DNA from: Monoglobus pectinilyticus
GTDB lineage: Bacteria > Bacillota > Clostridia > Monoglobales > Monoglobaceae
DNA: 64,000 bases
Assembly (NCBI RefSeq): GCF_002874775.1
Contig: NZ_CP020991.1
Coordinates: 1,803,225-1,867,224, forward strand
Reading direction: 5' to 3'
Position numbers and translations under genes: made by a program. This document shows, piece after piece, positions 28,401-35,633 of the stretch (position 1 is the stretch's first letter; the number at the start of each line of letters is the position of its first letter). The notes under the pieces are model-generated. The model saw only the letters and a program-made list of their open reading frames with translations, ran no database searches and was not told the origin of the DNA.

Positions 28401-29034
28401 CACTATATTTAAAGCTGAGTATTTGGATGCTGTAAAGACTTTGGGGACGGCGGAAGAACCGCCTCTGCTGCTCGTTGAGGGAAATTTTAAAGACGGTTCG
28501 GAGGTTCACGCATGGGAGGCGGATTCGGAAGGGGAGTATTCAGGCGACTATAAGACTGTTGCGGCATACGAATTTGAAATAACCCCGGAATACAGCGGAA
28601 AAATAAAAGTCCATATCCGTGATAAGGATGAGGACGGAAACTGTATAGGAATAGTTATAAACGGCAAGACCAAAATATTAGACGCCGAAAGGGACGGCAG
28701 TTATTTGGTGTTTGAGACTGACAGGGCAGGACAGTTTACCGTGCTTCACAGGCGCAGCAATATTTGGAAGATTTTGGGGATATTATTGCTCGCATTTGGT
28801 CTCTTGATATTAATAGGAGTCACAGCTTATAAAAGAAGCGGCATGGCAAAAACGAAGCCAAAAGATAAATCACCCAATCTAACAGATAATGACGCTGAAA
28901 AAAATAAAATTGTAGCTGACGGGGATGCTGAAAAGCTGGCAAAGGCAAAAGCCGATATTAAAGAACCCAAACAGCGGGAACGTGATGAGATTAGTACGGC
29001 TAAAGAAAAATATAAAAAAACTGTTGACAAATAA
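25495..29034 (+). CDS. Surface membrane protein with GLUG repeats and long coiled coil
   Basis: An 1179-residue protein with AGAGGTGA before the ATG. A signal peptide (residues 1-32) is followed by a beta-helix start (AALAKNCVYDSYSRGM..DIDMSG) and GLUG repeats (about 150-320: VGGIVGQNEENG, TGGVVGKNYGWV, IGGICGINDG). A helical, Asp/Ser/Leu-rich coiled-coil region (about 320-616) comes next, then a second GLUG block (about 670-820). A membrane helix (about 1091-1114, ILGILLLAFGLLILIGVTAY) precedes a charged cytoplasmic tail. The two GLUG blocks could fold as one beta-solenoid split by a helical hairpin. Cotranscription with the MMPL exporter suggests it is that exporter's extracytoplasmic partner, in the way heptad-repeat YhgE-like proteins accompany MMPL genes; that role is inferred. 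Confidence 0.85.
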   Translation: MNRISENLRRGLAFMAALVILVSCPAEYICLAEGEGTAPVITISTPGDFAALAKNCVYDSYSRGMQVTLLNDIDMSGTEFEPMKIFCGTFEGGGHRITNIDLNFDGSAKGLCFELGEGGEIRNLNISGKVKAKKVTDGAASISDVIGSVVKNAGISTDIINENSISVLGGIVGKNQGRVINCSFDGEIEGDAIVGGIVGQNEENGYIEACYNVSSVLGNKDTGGVVGKNYGWVKSSKNSGKVNSSPVEESHNIGGICGINDGVLENCLNDAEIGYKNVGINIGGIVGNQSGCVIECQNIGDIFGSKSVGGIFGRFEPYTDISIEDLDRVKDDVNEIRENVKSDIDNSWNNTINDIDSLRDRLNNDINGVLDRFGFFGGGGLLSNLLGLSGTKSSLSGALDSLTSSQTGLLDAIRDRISSSDSGSLTGLLDSLSDSAREISDDLGGLSESGSLLLDQLNDETKGSLGEALDSINNTIDTANRAGESLNDVLQDVDNLITDANDAYNDGDWQTLSDRLDSLDGRLDYIQDTMLDPISSSITSSLNAVTRTLNSIRNDSNDIADAISGPLKQAETILKNAKAQIDAANEQITKIRTDIKQAIEKVNDILSGLFPTAKPKTVGSVISDTIFMTAYADEKLDLNEDEIKDTLKNLTSVDIDISRNVAGMNTDDALVMYCVNSGEVTGEKDLGGIGGTIGIESAVKYGNNVTLPSGKIITPTSIVKAVVNGCISEGEVFSRNGYGGGVVGDASFGIIKNSVTETNITSDEGGYVGGIAGYSKGKIYNCAAISDLKGSDHVGGIAGEGDTIATCYALPRIDGVVEKSGAITGTAGGVVQNNYFIKEGLSGIDGTDYEGKAVALDYTEMTGADNIPEKMTGFSNDTWYMGSGDIFLPQNRVLSDNSASNIGALIKSKSAEYAAFHFKVKFDIDEETVKEFTVDYNTVLNSEEIPDIEPRDGYCPQWDKDTSDPIRRNTIFKAEYLDAVKTLGTAEEPPLLLVEGNFKDGSEVHAWEADSEGEYSGDYKTVAAYEFEITPEYSGKIKVHIRDKDEDGNCIGIVINGKTKILDAERDGSYLVFETDRAGQFTVLHRRSNIWKILGILLLAFGLLILIGVTAYKRSGMAKTKPKDKSPNLTDNDAEKNKIVADGDAEKLAKAKADIKEPKQRERDEISTAKEKYKKTVDK

Positions 29035-29052
29035 TGTGAAATGGTATATAAT
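29024..29052 (+). promoter_or_regulatory. Promoter of the rubredoxin gene
   Basis: TTGACA (29024-29029) and TATAAT (29047-29052) with a 17-base spacer, an almost ideal sigma-A promoter overlapping the stop codon of the preceding gene. It predicts a leader of about 150 nt. Confidence 0.75.
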
Positions 29053-29206
29053 CTCAAATATAGTAATCATTACTATTTTATATCTATTCTTGTTGATGTA
29101 ATGTATTTTTCAATAAAGATAGCGCAAACTAATAATGTTTGTTGGAAATTTCAGTATGGCAGAGTGAAAAATAATTAATTAATATATAATTTTGGAGGTA
29201 AGAGAA

Positions 29207-29365
29207 ATGAAATACGTATGCGATATATGCGGATATATCTATGATGAAGCTGAAGGTGAGCCGGATAACGGCATAGCTCCGGGAACAAAGTGGGAAGACC
29301 TTCCTGAAGATTACGTATGTCCGCTTTGCGGAGTTGGCAAAGACCAATTCAGCAAAATGGATTAA
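29207..29365 (+). CDS. Rubredoxin
   Basis: A 52-residue protein with both iron-binding pairs: CDICGYIY near the N-terminus and [11 protein letters not shown] near the C-terminus, separated by the conserved [20 protein letters not shown] precedes the ATG by eight bases. Rubredoxins carry one electron on a single Fe(Cys)4 centre in the cytoplasm and in anaerobes feed rubrerythrins, oxygen reductases and similar detoxifying enzymes; none of these partners is next to it. Length is standard. Confidence 0.97.
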   Translation: MKYVCDICGYIYDEAEGEPDNGIAPGTKWEDLPEDYVCPLCGVGKDQFSKMD

Positions 29366-29372
29366 TAAAAAC

Positions 29373-29407
29373 AACCGCTTCACTAAAATGTGAAGCGGTT
29401 ATTTTTA
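29373..29407 (+). terminator. Rubredoxin terminator
   Basis: AACCGCTTCAC pairs with GTGAAGCGGTT, followed by ATTTTTAT, eight bases after the stop codon. Confidence 0.9.
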
Positions 29408-29545
29408 TATATAAAGTTGAATAAATTTATATTTTATATGTGTGATAATATAAAGTTATAAAGTTATATCAAATAGCTAACGAAATAATTACTGATAAGA
29501 ATAATACATAAAAAATAATAAGTATATATAAGCAAACAGCTTTTA

Positions 29546-29844
29546 GCGAACATCGGCAGGGTGTGCTTACGCACACCTCGTTAGGTGAGCTGCCATCTCA
29601 CGCATAGCGTGAACATACATATGGTGGATTGTCATAATTCTTTTTGATTACAAATTTCTCCGTGACTGCGCGCCTTACGCGGTAAACTACGTTTACCCTG
29701 CCGAAGCTTGCTATACCACAGTTTTATATAATTAGTTATTTTAGAATTATTACCCTGCATCTCACGCTTTTAGTGAACATCGGTAGGGCAAACTACGTCT
29801 GCCTCGTTAGGTGAGCTGCCATCTCACGCGTAGCGTGAACATAT
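29546..29844. repeat. Cluster of three variable-core palindromic elements
   Basis: Three units of the dispersed palindrome family. Unit 1 (29546-29617) and unit 3 (29773-29844) share GYGAACATCGGYAGG, then CTCGTTAGGTGAGCTGCC and TCACGCRTAGCGTGAACATA, but differ in the stem between these: GTGTGC-TTAC-GCACAC versus GCAAAC-TAC-GTCTGC. Unit 2 (29660-29719) is the other type, with CCGTGACTGCGCGCC and GCTTGCTATACCAC around GGTAAAC-TAC-GTTTACC. The cluster fills the gap between rubredoxin and phosphoglucomutase. Confidence 0.85.
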
Positions 29845-29924
29845 TTAAAATAGTTTGTTATACCTCTTCTAATCTTTCAGAAATGTATACAAAAAACCGC
29901 AGTTTTTTTCTACATTAAAAGTGG

Positions 29925-29953
29925 TTGAAATTGCCATGAATTAGTAGTATAAT
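29925..29953 (+). promoter_or_regulatory. Promoter of the phosphoglucomutase gene
   Basis: TTGAAA (29925-29930) and TATAAT (29948-29953) with a 17-base spacer, about 41 bases before the start codon. Confidence 0.7.
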
Positions 29954-29993
29954 GTCTCTATAGTACAAATTAAACAAATCGGAGGCGCAAAAA

Positions 29994-31715
29994 ATGGAAT
30001 ATTTAGATGAATATGCAAGATGGATAAATGAAGCTGACCCTGAAACGGTGGCAGAACTTGAGAGCATTAAAGATGATGACGCGGAAATAAAAGACCGCTT
30101 TTATAAGACGCTGGAGTTTGGAACAGCCGGACTTAGAGGCGTTTTGGGCGCCGGCATAAACAGAATGAACGAATATGTTGTTGGCCAGGCCACCCAGGGA
30201 TTGGCGAATCAGCTAATAAAAACAAATGGAAAGGACGCAGATTTAAGCGTTGTAATCGCTTATGACAGCCGTCATAAGTCAGATGTGTTTGCCAAAGAGG
30301 CGGCGCAGATATTGGCCGCAAATGGGATAAAGGTGTATTTGTTTGAGGAGCTTAAGCCCGTTCCTGAGCTGTCGTTTTCAATAAGATACTTAAAGACCAC
30401 AGCAGGTATAGCTGTAACGGCCAGTCATAATCCGGCGAAATATAACGGATACAAGGCTTATGGCTCAGACGGCGCACAGCTGAATCCGGAGCTTGCAACA
30501 ATCGTGCTTGATGAGATAGGAAAGACGGATATTTTTACCGGCGTTAAAAAGATGGATTTTGAGCAGGCAATAGACCAAGGCATGATTGTTATGATTGGCG
30601 ACGAGGTTGAGGAGGCATATTTGGACGAAGTTCAAAAGCAGTGTGTGAATCCTGAGCTCGCTAAAGAAAAGGGCGACACCCTGAAATTTGTTTATACTCC
30701 TTTCCATGGAGCAGGCAACAAGCCTGTCAGAAAGATATTAAAGCGTATAGGCTTTAACAATGTCGTTGTGGTGAAGGAGCAGGAGCTTCCTGATGGCGAT
30801 TTCCCTACAGTAGAATCCCCGAACCCTGAAAATAAGGAAGGGTTTAAGCTGGCCATCGGATATGCTAAGGAATGCGGAGCGGATTTAATAGTGGGAACTG
30901 ACCCAGACAGCGACAGAGTTGGTATTTTGGTTAAGAATGACAAGGGCGAGTACGTTACCTTTACAGGAAACCAGGTTGGAACCCTGCTTTCGGAATATAT
31001 TCTTTCGGCTCTTGCAGAAAAGGATGCGGTTCCAAAGGACGGATACATAGTAAAAACAATAGTTACCACTAATATAATTCAGGCTATTTGCGACGCTTAC
31101 GGCATTGAAATGAAAGAGGTGCTGACCGGTTTTAAGTTTATCGGCGAGAAGATAAAGGAGTCGGAAGAGACCGGAATAGGAACGTACATTTTTGGATTTG
31201 AGGAGAGCTATGGTTATCTTAAAGGAACCTACGCCCGTGATAAGGACGCGGTTGTTGCGACAATGCTGATTGCTGAAATGGCGCTTTATTACCAGGAGAA
31301 CGGAACTTCTATATTTGAGCAGATGGACAACATCTACAAGAAGTATGGATACTATAAAGAAGAAGTTGTGTCTGTAACGCTTGAGGGAATAGAGGGGCTT
31401 GCAAAGATAAAGTCAACAATGGATAGGCTGAGAGAGAATCCGCCGGAGATGGTTGCAGGCAAAAAGGTTATTGCTGTGAGGGATTATCTTACGAGTGAGA
31501 GGGTTGATAAGCTGACAGGAGAAAATAGCGGGATACTTCTGCCAAAGTCTAATGTTATTTATCTTGAGCTTGAAGACCAGAACAACTTTATAATTCGTCC
31601 GTCGGGAACAGAGCCGAAAATTAAGCTGTACTGTTTGATGAAAGGCGAGACTGAGGAGGAGGCCAATGAGCTTCTTAAATTGGTGAAAGAGGATATAGAC
31701 AGGATAATAGAATAA
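29994..31715 (+). CDS. Phosphoglucomutase / phosphomannomutase
   Basis: The 573-residue alpha-D-phosphohexomutase interconverts hexose 1- and 6-phosphates, feeding nucleotide-sugar and wall-polymer synthesis or glycogen use. The phosphoserine loop TASHNPAKYNGYK, metal loop DPDSDR, sugar-binding FGFEESYGYL and phosphate-binding RPSGTEPKIK are all present in order, and length is usual for the PgcA-type family. GGAGG precedes the ATG and the gene has its own promoter and terminator. Preference for glucose over mannose is likely from the GFEESYG loop but not proven. Confidence 0.94.
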   Translation: MEYLDEYARWINEADPETVAELESIKDDDAEIKDRFYKTLEFGTAGLRGVLGAGINRMNEYVVGQATQGLANQLIKTNGKDADLSVVIAYDSRHKSDVFAKEAAQILAANGIKVYLFEELKPVPELSFSIRYLKTTAGIAVTASHNPAKYNGYKAYGSDGAQLNPELATIVLDEIGKTDIFTGVKKMDFEQAIDQGMIVMIGDEVEEAYLDEVQKQCVNPELAKEKGDTLKFVYTPFHGAGNKPVRKILKRIGFNNVVVVKEQELPDGDFPTVESPNPENKEGFKLAIGYAKECGADLIVGTDPDSDRVGILVKNDKGEYVTFTGNQVGTLLSEYILSALAEKDAVPKDGYIVKTIVTTNIIQAICDAYGIEMKEVLTGFKFIGEKIKESEETGIGTYIFGFEESYGYLKGTYARDKDAVVATMLIAEMALYYQENGTSIFEQMDNIYKKYGYYKEEVVSVTLEGIEGLAKIKSTMDRLRENPPEMVAGKKVIAVRDYLTSERVDKLTGENSGILLPKSNVIYLELEDQNNFIIRPSGTEPKIKLYCLMKGETEEEANELLKLVKEDIDRIIE

Positions 31716-31800
31716 TAAAATTGCGCGGCAATATAAAACAGCAGGTTAATATGGTTGACGGGCGATTAAATTTTAAAGTGTGAAAATTTAAATAAATAAG

Positions 31801-31836
31801 ACAACGGGGCCGATTTTTAATCGTGCCCCGTTGTTA
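31801..31836 (+). terminator. Terminator after phosphoglucomutase
   Basis: ACAACGGGGC pairs with GCCCCGTTGT around an inner GAT/ATC stem. The T-run is weak, but position and stability fit a terminator. Confidence 0.75.
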
Positions 31837-31914
31837 GTTATGGTAATTATTATTTTACTTATTAAAAAAAATGAGTTTTCTTTTTAAATTAATATATAAA
31901 ACAGAGTTTTTTCA

Positions 31915-32410
31915 GTGAACATCGGTAGGTGTGACCACACTTTTTTTAAAAGTGTGTGTGATACATACTAACTTGTTTTGTCATTACCTGTAATGTCATT
32001 AATATGTATACTCAATGCAGATGAAATCTGCCGCGTTAGGTGAGCTATCATCTGAACACACAGTGTTCAATATATAATTGTATTATTCAAATTATAAAGG
32101 TTTCTTACACATGACATCATATTAATTTTTTATTAATTTACTTAACGAAAAAACTGTTTATATACTTTGTATATAACCCCATATAAAAAATTTTATTATT
32201 ACATAATAATGGTGTTTGAACCATTTCTTTTTCTCGTAAGAAAAAGAAACGCTTCACCAAAGAAAAAGTACTGCTCGCTTAGGTCGCCTAACGGCTCCAA
32301 GGGGCGCTCGCACCCCGCTCATTTCACCATGAAGCATGGCTTCATGATGAAAAAAGCCTTGTAACTTACCCGTTGACTTTGTGAACTGCCGTGAATAAAG
32401 ATATTCCGAT
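31915..32410. repeat. Left inverted-repeat arm of the XRE/AbrB cassette
   Basis: Bases 32031-32410 recur in inverted orientation at 33307-33680 with mostly scattered substitutions. Shared blocks include GCGTTAGGTGAGC, GTGTTCAATATATAATTG, a long AT-rich part with CCCCATATAAAAAATTTTA, and a GC-rich part with CGCTTAGGTCGCC and GGCTCCAAGGGGCGCTCGC. The outer end (31915-32030) is a palindromic unit starting GTGAACATCGGTAGG, with an unusually long core containing GTGTGACCACAC and GCAGATGAAATCTGC. Confidence 0.85.
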
Positions 32411-32446
32411 ATATTATTTATTTTCTCTAATAAAACTGTTGTTTTG

Positions 32447-32498
32447 GCAAACATCGGCAGGGCGCATTTATGCGCCTCGTTAGGTGCGCAGTCGCGGA
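32447..32498. repeat. Short palindromic unit beside the XRE gene
   Basis: CAAACATCGGCAGG, a GCGCA-TTTA-TGCGC stem, CTCGTTAGGTGCGCAGTCGCGG. It combines the left half of one family type with the right half of the other, as if recombined. It lies 5 bases downstream of the XRE gene stop codon (32503-32505 on the minus strand). Confidence 0.75.
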
Positions 32499-32502
32499 TT
32501 TG

Positions 32503-32826
32503 TTAATATCTTTTATTATTATCTTTATAACTTTCTAATAAATTAATTATCAGCTCTGTATCTTTTTCATTAAGTTTGTTTATTCCTTTTATTATTTTAT
32601 GTATTTTTTCAGGATACTTCATATTTTCATTAAAAAATTCATATGGCGTTATCCCAAAATATCTGCATATTTCAAAAAATTCACTCATTGACGGCATTGC
32701 TTTTCCTGATGTTATATGATTTATATATCCTTCCGAATGTCCCATATCTAAACTCATACATCTTTCTGATACGTTTTTTCTCATCCGCAATTCTGTTATT
32801 CTTTCTCTTATAAAATCTTCAAACAT
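32503..32826 (-). CDS. XRE/Cro-type helix-turn-helix regulator
   Basis: A 107-residue protein. Residues 1-65 form a five-helix HTH of the XRE family (RERITELRMRKNVSERCMSL, GHSEGYINHITSGKAMPS, FFEICRYFGITPYEFF). The C-terminal 40 residues are charged and helical (KIIKGINKLNEKDTELIINL), probably for dimerisation. AAGGAGAG precedes the ATG. It is divergent from an AbrB-like gene, and both lie inside inverted repeats. It could regulate the pair or a larger host gene set; no toxin partner is visible. Confidence 0.88.
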   Translation of the reverse strand: MFEDFIRERITELRMRKNVSERCMSLDMGHSEGYINHITSGKAMPSMSEFFEICRYFGITPYEFFNENMKYPEKIHKIIKGINKLNEKDTELIINLLESYKDNNKRY

Positions 32827-32940
32827 TTATATCCTCTCCTTTTTCTATTTTTGTTTTATAAAAATTATAATAACATAAATTGATCATAAAGTGCTTTTCT
32901 GAGTATCTATAAGTACTGCAAATAATTTCTAGGAGGAAAT

Positions 32941-33156
32941 ATGAGGGAACTTGATACATTTGGAAGAATTTTAATACCTAAAGAAATAAGAAAGGAATTA
33001 AATATAAATGAAGGAGATAAACTTCATATAAGTTGTATAGATAACACTGTAATATTGAAGAAAGTTGATAAAAATATTTGTGATAAATGCGGAGAGAAAT
33101 CATATACAAAGCAGTTAAATTTGTGTCAGGAATGTATGGAAAAATTATTAATATAA
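32941..33156 (+). CDS. AbrB/SpoVT-type DNA-binding protein with C-terminal zinc ribbon
   Basis: A 71-residue protein with a strong AGGAGG site. Residues 1-45 form the AbrB swapped-hairpin DNA-binding fold (ELDTFGRILIPKEIRKELNI, EGDKLHISCIDNTVILKK). Residues 50-66 contain two CxxC pairs (CDKCGE, CQEC), suggesting a small zinc ribbon added to the usual AbrB domain. Such proteins act as dimers in transition-state or antitoxin control; here no toxin gene follows and the next 700 bases are repeats. Its divergent XRE neighbour shares a 114-base promoter region. Confidence 0.88.
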   Translation: MRELDTFGRILIPKEIRKELNINEGDKLHISCIDNTVILKKVDKNICDKCGEKSYTKQLNLCQECMEKLLI

Positions 33157-33165
33157 GTTTGTTAT

Positions 33166-33240
33166 ATATTGAACACTGCGTGTTCAGATGATAGCTCACC
33201 TAACGCGCTTGCTATCGCAAGCCTACCGAAGTTCACTGAC
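33166..33240. repeat. Palindromic unit after the AbrB gene
   Basis: GAACACTGCGTGTTC hairpin, then TGATAGCTCACCTAACGCG, a CTTGC-TATC-GCAAG stem, and CCTACCGAAGTTCACTGAC. The outer sequence is the inverse of that in the left arm, with a different but self-complementary core. Confidence 0.8.
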
Positions 33241-33306
33241 CCCCAATTTTTTGTGTTAAATTAAATTGAAAAATCAACTTTTTTAGTGAGTTAAATAAAT
33301 AAGAAT

Positions 33307-33713
33307 TCGGAATATCTATTTTCACGGTAGTTCACAAAGTCAACGGGAAAGTAACAGGGCTTTTTCTTTTGTGCGTGGAGCACAAAAGAAATTAGCGGGG
33401 GCGAGCGCCCCTTGGAGCCGTAGGCGACCTAAGCGAGCAAGCACTTTTTCTTTGGTGAAGCGTTTCTTTTTCGTGCCGGAAAAAGAAATGGTTCAAACAC
33501 CATTATTATGTAATAATAAAATTTTTTATATGGGGTCATATATATAGTATATAAACAGTTTTTTAGTTAAGTAAATTAATAAAAATTTATATGGTGTCAT
33601 ATGTAAGGAACCTTTATAATTTGAATAATACAATTATATATTGAACACTATGTGTTCAGATGATAGCTCACCTAACGCGGCGGCCGATGCCGCCCTACCG
33701 ATGTTCGCTGAAC
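33307..33713. repeat. Right inverted-repeat arm of the XRE/AbrB cassette
   Basis: Inverse of 32031-32410 (33307-33680), ending in a palindromic unit with core GGCGGC-CGAT-GCCGCC before CTACCGATGTTCGCTGAAC. Where the arms differ locally (for example GTGCGTGGAGCAC against ATGAAGCATGGCTTCAT) each version keeps its own hairpin, so changes are compensated. Confidence 0.85.
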
Positions 33714-33912
33714 CCCAACTTTTTTGGTGAATTAAATTAATGGGAACTCGGAACAGCTTTCTAGTGAATTAAAATAATCAAATAAAATTTGTATTGTAAT
33801 TTAAAATTTAATTCTCGTATTTTTAAGGTAAGTGTGTTACAATTAACCTATCTACATAAAGTGTGGTGTTAACACCGCGTATAAATAAAATATGAGAACG
33901 GAGAAAAATAAT

Positions 33913-34335
33913 ATGATGCGTGACGCAGAAAAAACTATAGGTAACCTTATTGATAAGCAGGGAGTTTCATATATTGCGTCTATTTCAGAAGACGGTTTTC
34001 CAAATATAAAGGCAATGCTGCCGCCCCGCAAGCGGATAGGTATCAAGGAATTTTATTTTACTACGAATACTTCTTCTATGAGAGCAGCACAATATAGAAA
34101 AAATCCAAACGCCAGCATTTATTTTTGTGATAAGCGCTTTTTCAGAGGGGTTATGCTTGTCGGCAGTATGGAAGTTTTAGAAGATTCTGAGAATAAAGAA
34201 ATGATTTGGAGAGAAGGCGACACTATGTATTATCCTTTGGGAGTAACTGACCCGGATTATTGCGTGCTTAAATTTGTGGCAACCAGCGGACGTTATTATT
34301 CCAACTTTAAATCGGAAACGTTTGAAATTAATTGA
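33913..34335 (+). CDS. Pyridoxamine 5'-phosphate oxidase-like flavin-binding protein
   Basis: A 140-residue split-barrel protein. VSYIASISEDGFPNIKAMLP and YFTTNTSSMRAAQYRKNPNASIYFCD match the FMN-binding PNPOx-like family, which includes general stress protein 26-like flavoproteins. GGAG lies nine bases before ATG 33913, so I prefer this start to the one at 33892. No PLP-synthesis genes are adjacent, and family members often have unknown or stress-related redox roles, so I do not call it PdxH. It begins just outside the repeat island. Confidence 0.85.
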   Translation: MMRDAEKTIGNLIDKQGVSYIASISEDGFPNIKAMLPPRKRIGIKEFYFTTNTSSMRAAQYRKNPNASIYFCDKRFFRGVMLVGSMEVLEDSENKEMIWREGDTMYYPLGVTDPDYCVLKFVATSGRYYSNFKSETFEIN

Positions 34336-34431
34336 TTTGTATATTTAAAATCTAACCGGCGAAAATTATAGCTGAAGGAAGCTTTGTGTTTGTAGGAATA
34401 CTAAGGTTTTAATTATGAACAGAAATAGTGG

Positions 34432-34460
34432 TTGACAAAAAGAGTTTTATATATTAAATT
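34432..34460 (+). promoter_or_regulatory. Promoter of the GNAT gene
   Basis: TTGACA (34432-34437) and TAAATT (34455-34460), 17-base spacer, about 20 bases before the start codon. Confidence 0.6.
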
Positions 34461-34480
34461 CATATTTAAGGAGCAAAATA

Positions 34481-35116
34481 ATGGTTAAGGTTAGAAATGA
34501 AACAGAAAAAGATTATAAAATAGTAGAAGAAATCACCAGAAAGGCTTTTTATAATTTGTATGTTCCGGGCTGTGCTGAACATTACCTGGTTCATATTATG
34601 CGCCCGCACAAAGACTTTCTGCCTGAGCTGGACTTTGTTATTGAACTTGACGGACAGGTTATCGGAAATATTATGTATACAAAAGCTGAATTAGTTGACG
34701 AAAATGGAGAAAAAAAGGAAATTCTGACTTTCGGCCCGGTTAGTATATTGCCTGAATACCAAAGAATGGGATATGGAAAAATACTAATGGAACATTCGTT
34801 TGAAAGAGCGTTTGAGCTTGGATACGATGTTATTGTAATATTCGGAAATCCGGGCAATTATGTATCCCGTGGATTTAAAAGCTGTAAAAAATATAACGTC
34901 TGCCTTGAAGACGGGACATTTCCATCGGCAATGCTGGTGAAAGAATTGAAGCCCGGTGCTTTGGACGGAAGAAAATGGATTTATCATGACAGCGAAGTTA
35001 TGCAGCTTGATGAGAAGGAAGCTCAGCTCTTTGACGACGGACTGGAAAAAATGGAGAAGAAGTATCAGCCAAGCCAGGAAGAATTTTATATTCACAGCCG
35101 TTCTTTTATAAAGTAG
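34481..35116 (+). CDS. GNAT-family N-acetyltransferase
   Basis: A 211-residue protein whose first 150 residues form a GNAT domain: acetyl-CoA-binding motif A VSILPEYQRMGYGKILM, preceded by TFGPV and followed by GYDVIVIFGNPGNYVSRGF. This last pattern is common in YhbS-like GNATs. The C-terminal 60 residues are an extra polar extension with a helical segment (LDEKEAQLFDDGLEKMEKKY). AAGGAG precedes the ATG. Acceptor substrate unknown. Confidence 0.9.
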   Translation: MVKVRNETEKDYKIVEEITRKAFYNLYVPGCAEHYLVHIMRPHKDFLPELDFVIELDGQVIGNIMYTKAELVDENGEKKEILTFGPVSILPEYQRMGYGKILMEHSFERAFELGYDVIVIFGNPGNYVSRGFKSCKKYNVCLEDGTFPSAMLVKELKPGALDGRKWIYHDSEVMQLDEKEAQLFDDGLEKMEKKYQPSQEEFYIHSRSFIK

Positions 35117-35633
35117 CCTTTTTATAGAAGTTAAGAAAAGCAATAATTTAACTGAATTTATTTATATTAAAAAATAGGTCACTTCATATTTTAGAATTAA
35201 ATTAGTAATGCTTTTAATATTTACTTTTTATATAAACCTATGATTATTTATTAAAACTTTACACGTTTTGCTATATAACTGATTTAATAGTAATAAATGT
35301 AGTCAGCAATAATATTTTTACTGTTTAAAATGGTCTGTAACTTATTCAGTTATTATATTATAGGATGTGTTTCATATTTAAAGAATACAATACAAACAAT
35401 TCAGCTCAAAGAGACAGAATATATTGTTCATATAAGCATGAGCAATGACATGAAATATCTGTTTAATATATCTCCATAAAGATATGTAATATGTTGATAG
35501 TGTTGTGCATTTGACATAAAAAGCATGATTAAAATATGATGTCGGTTTTATTATATAGATAATATCAGGTTATAAAAAATAAGGATGTATAGCTGCAAGG
35601 GACATATATTGTACAATTGGGAGAATAAATCAT
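35117..35633. other. AT-rich intergenic region
   Basis: About 515 bases without a convincing ORF or RNA motif. The one clear signal is a TTGACA (35511-35516) with TATGAT (35535-35540) 18 bases downstream, a plausible promoter for the next gene with a leader of about 85 nt. Confidence 0.5.
35511..35540 (+). promoter_or_regulatory. Promoter of the AlkC-like gene
   Basis: TTGACA and TATGAT with an 18-base spacer, about 94 bases before the start codon. Confidence 0.5.
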
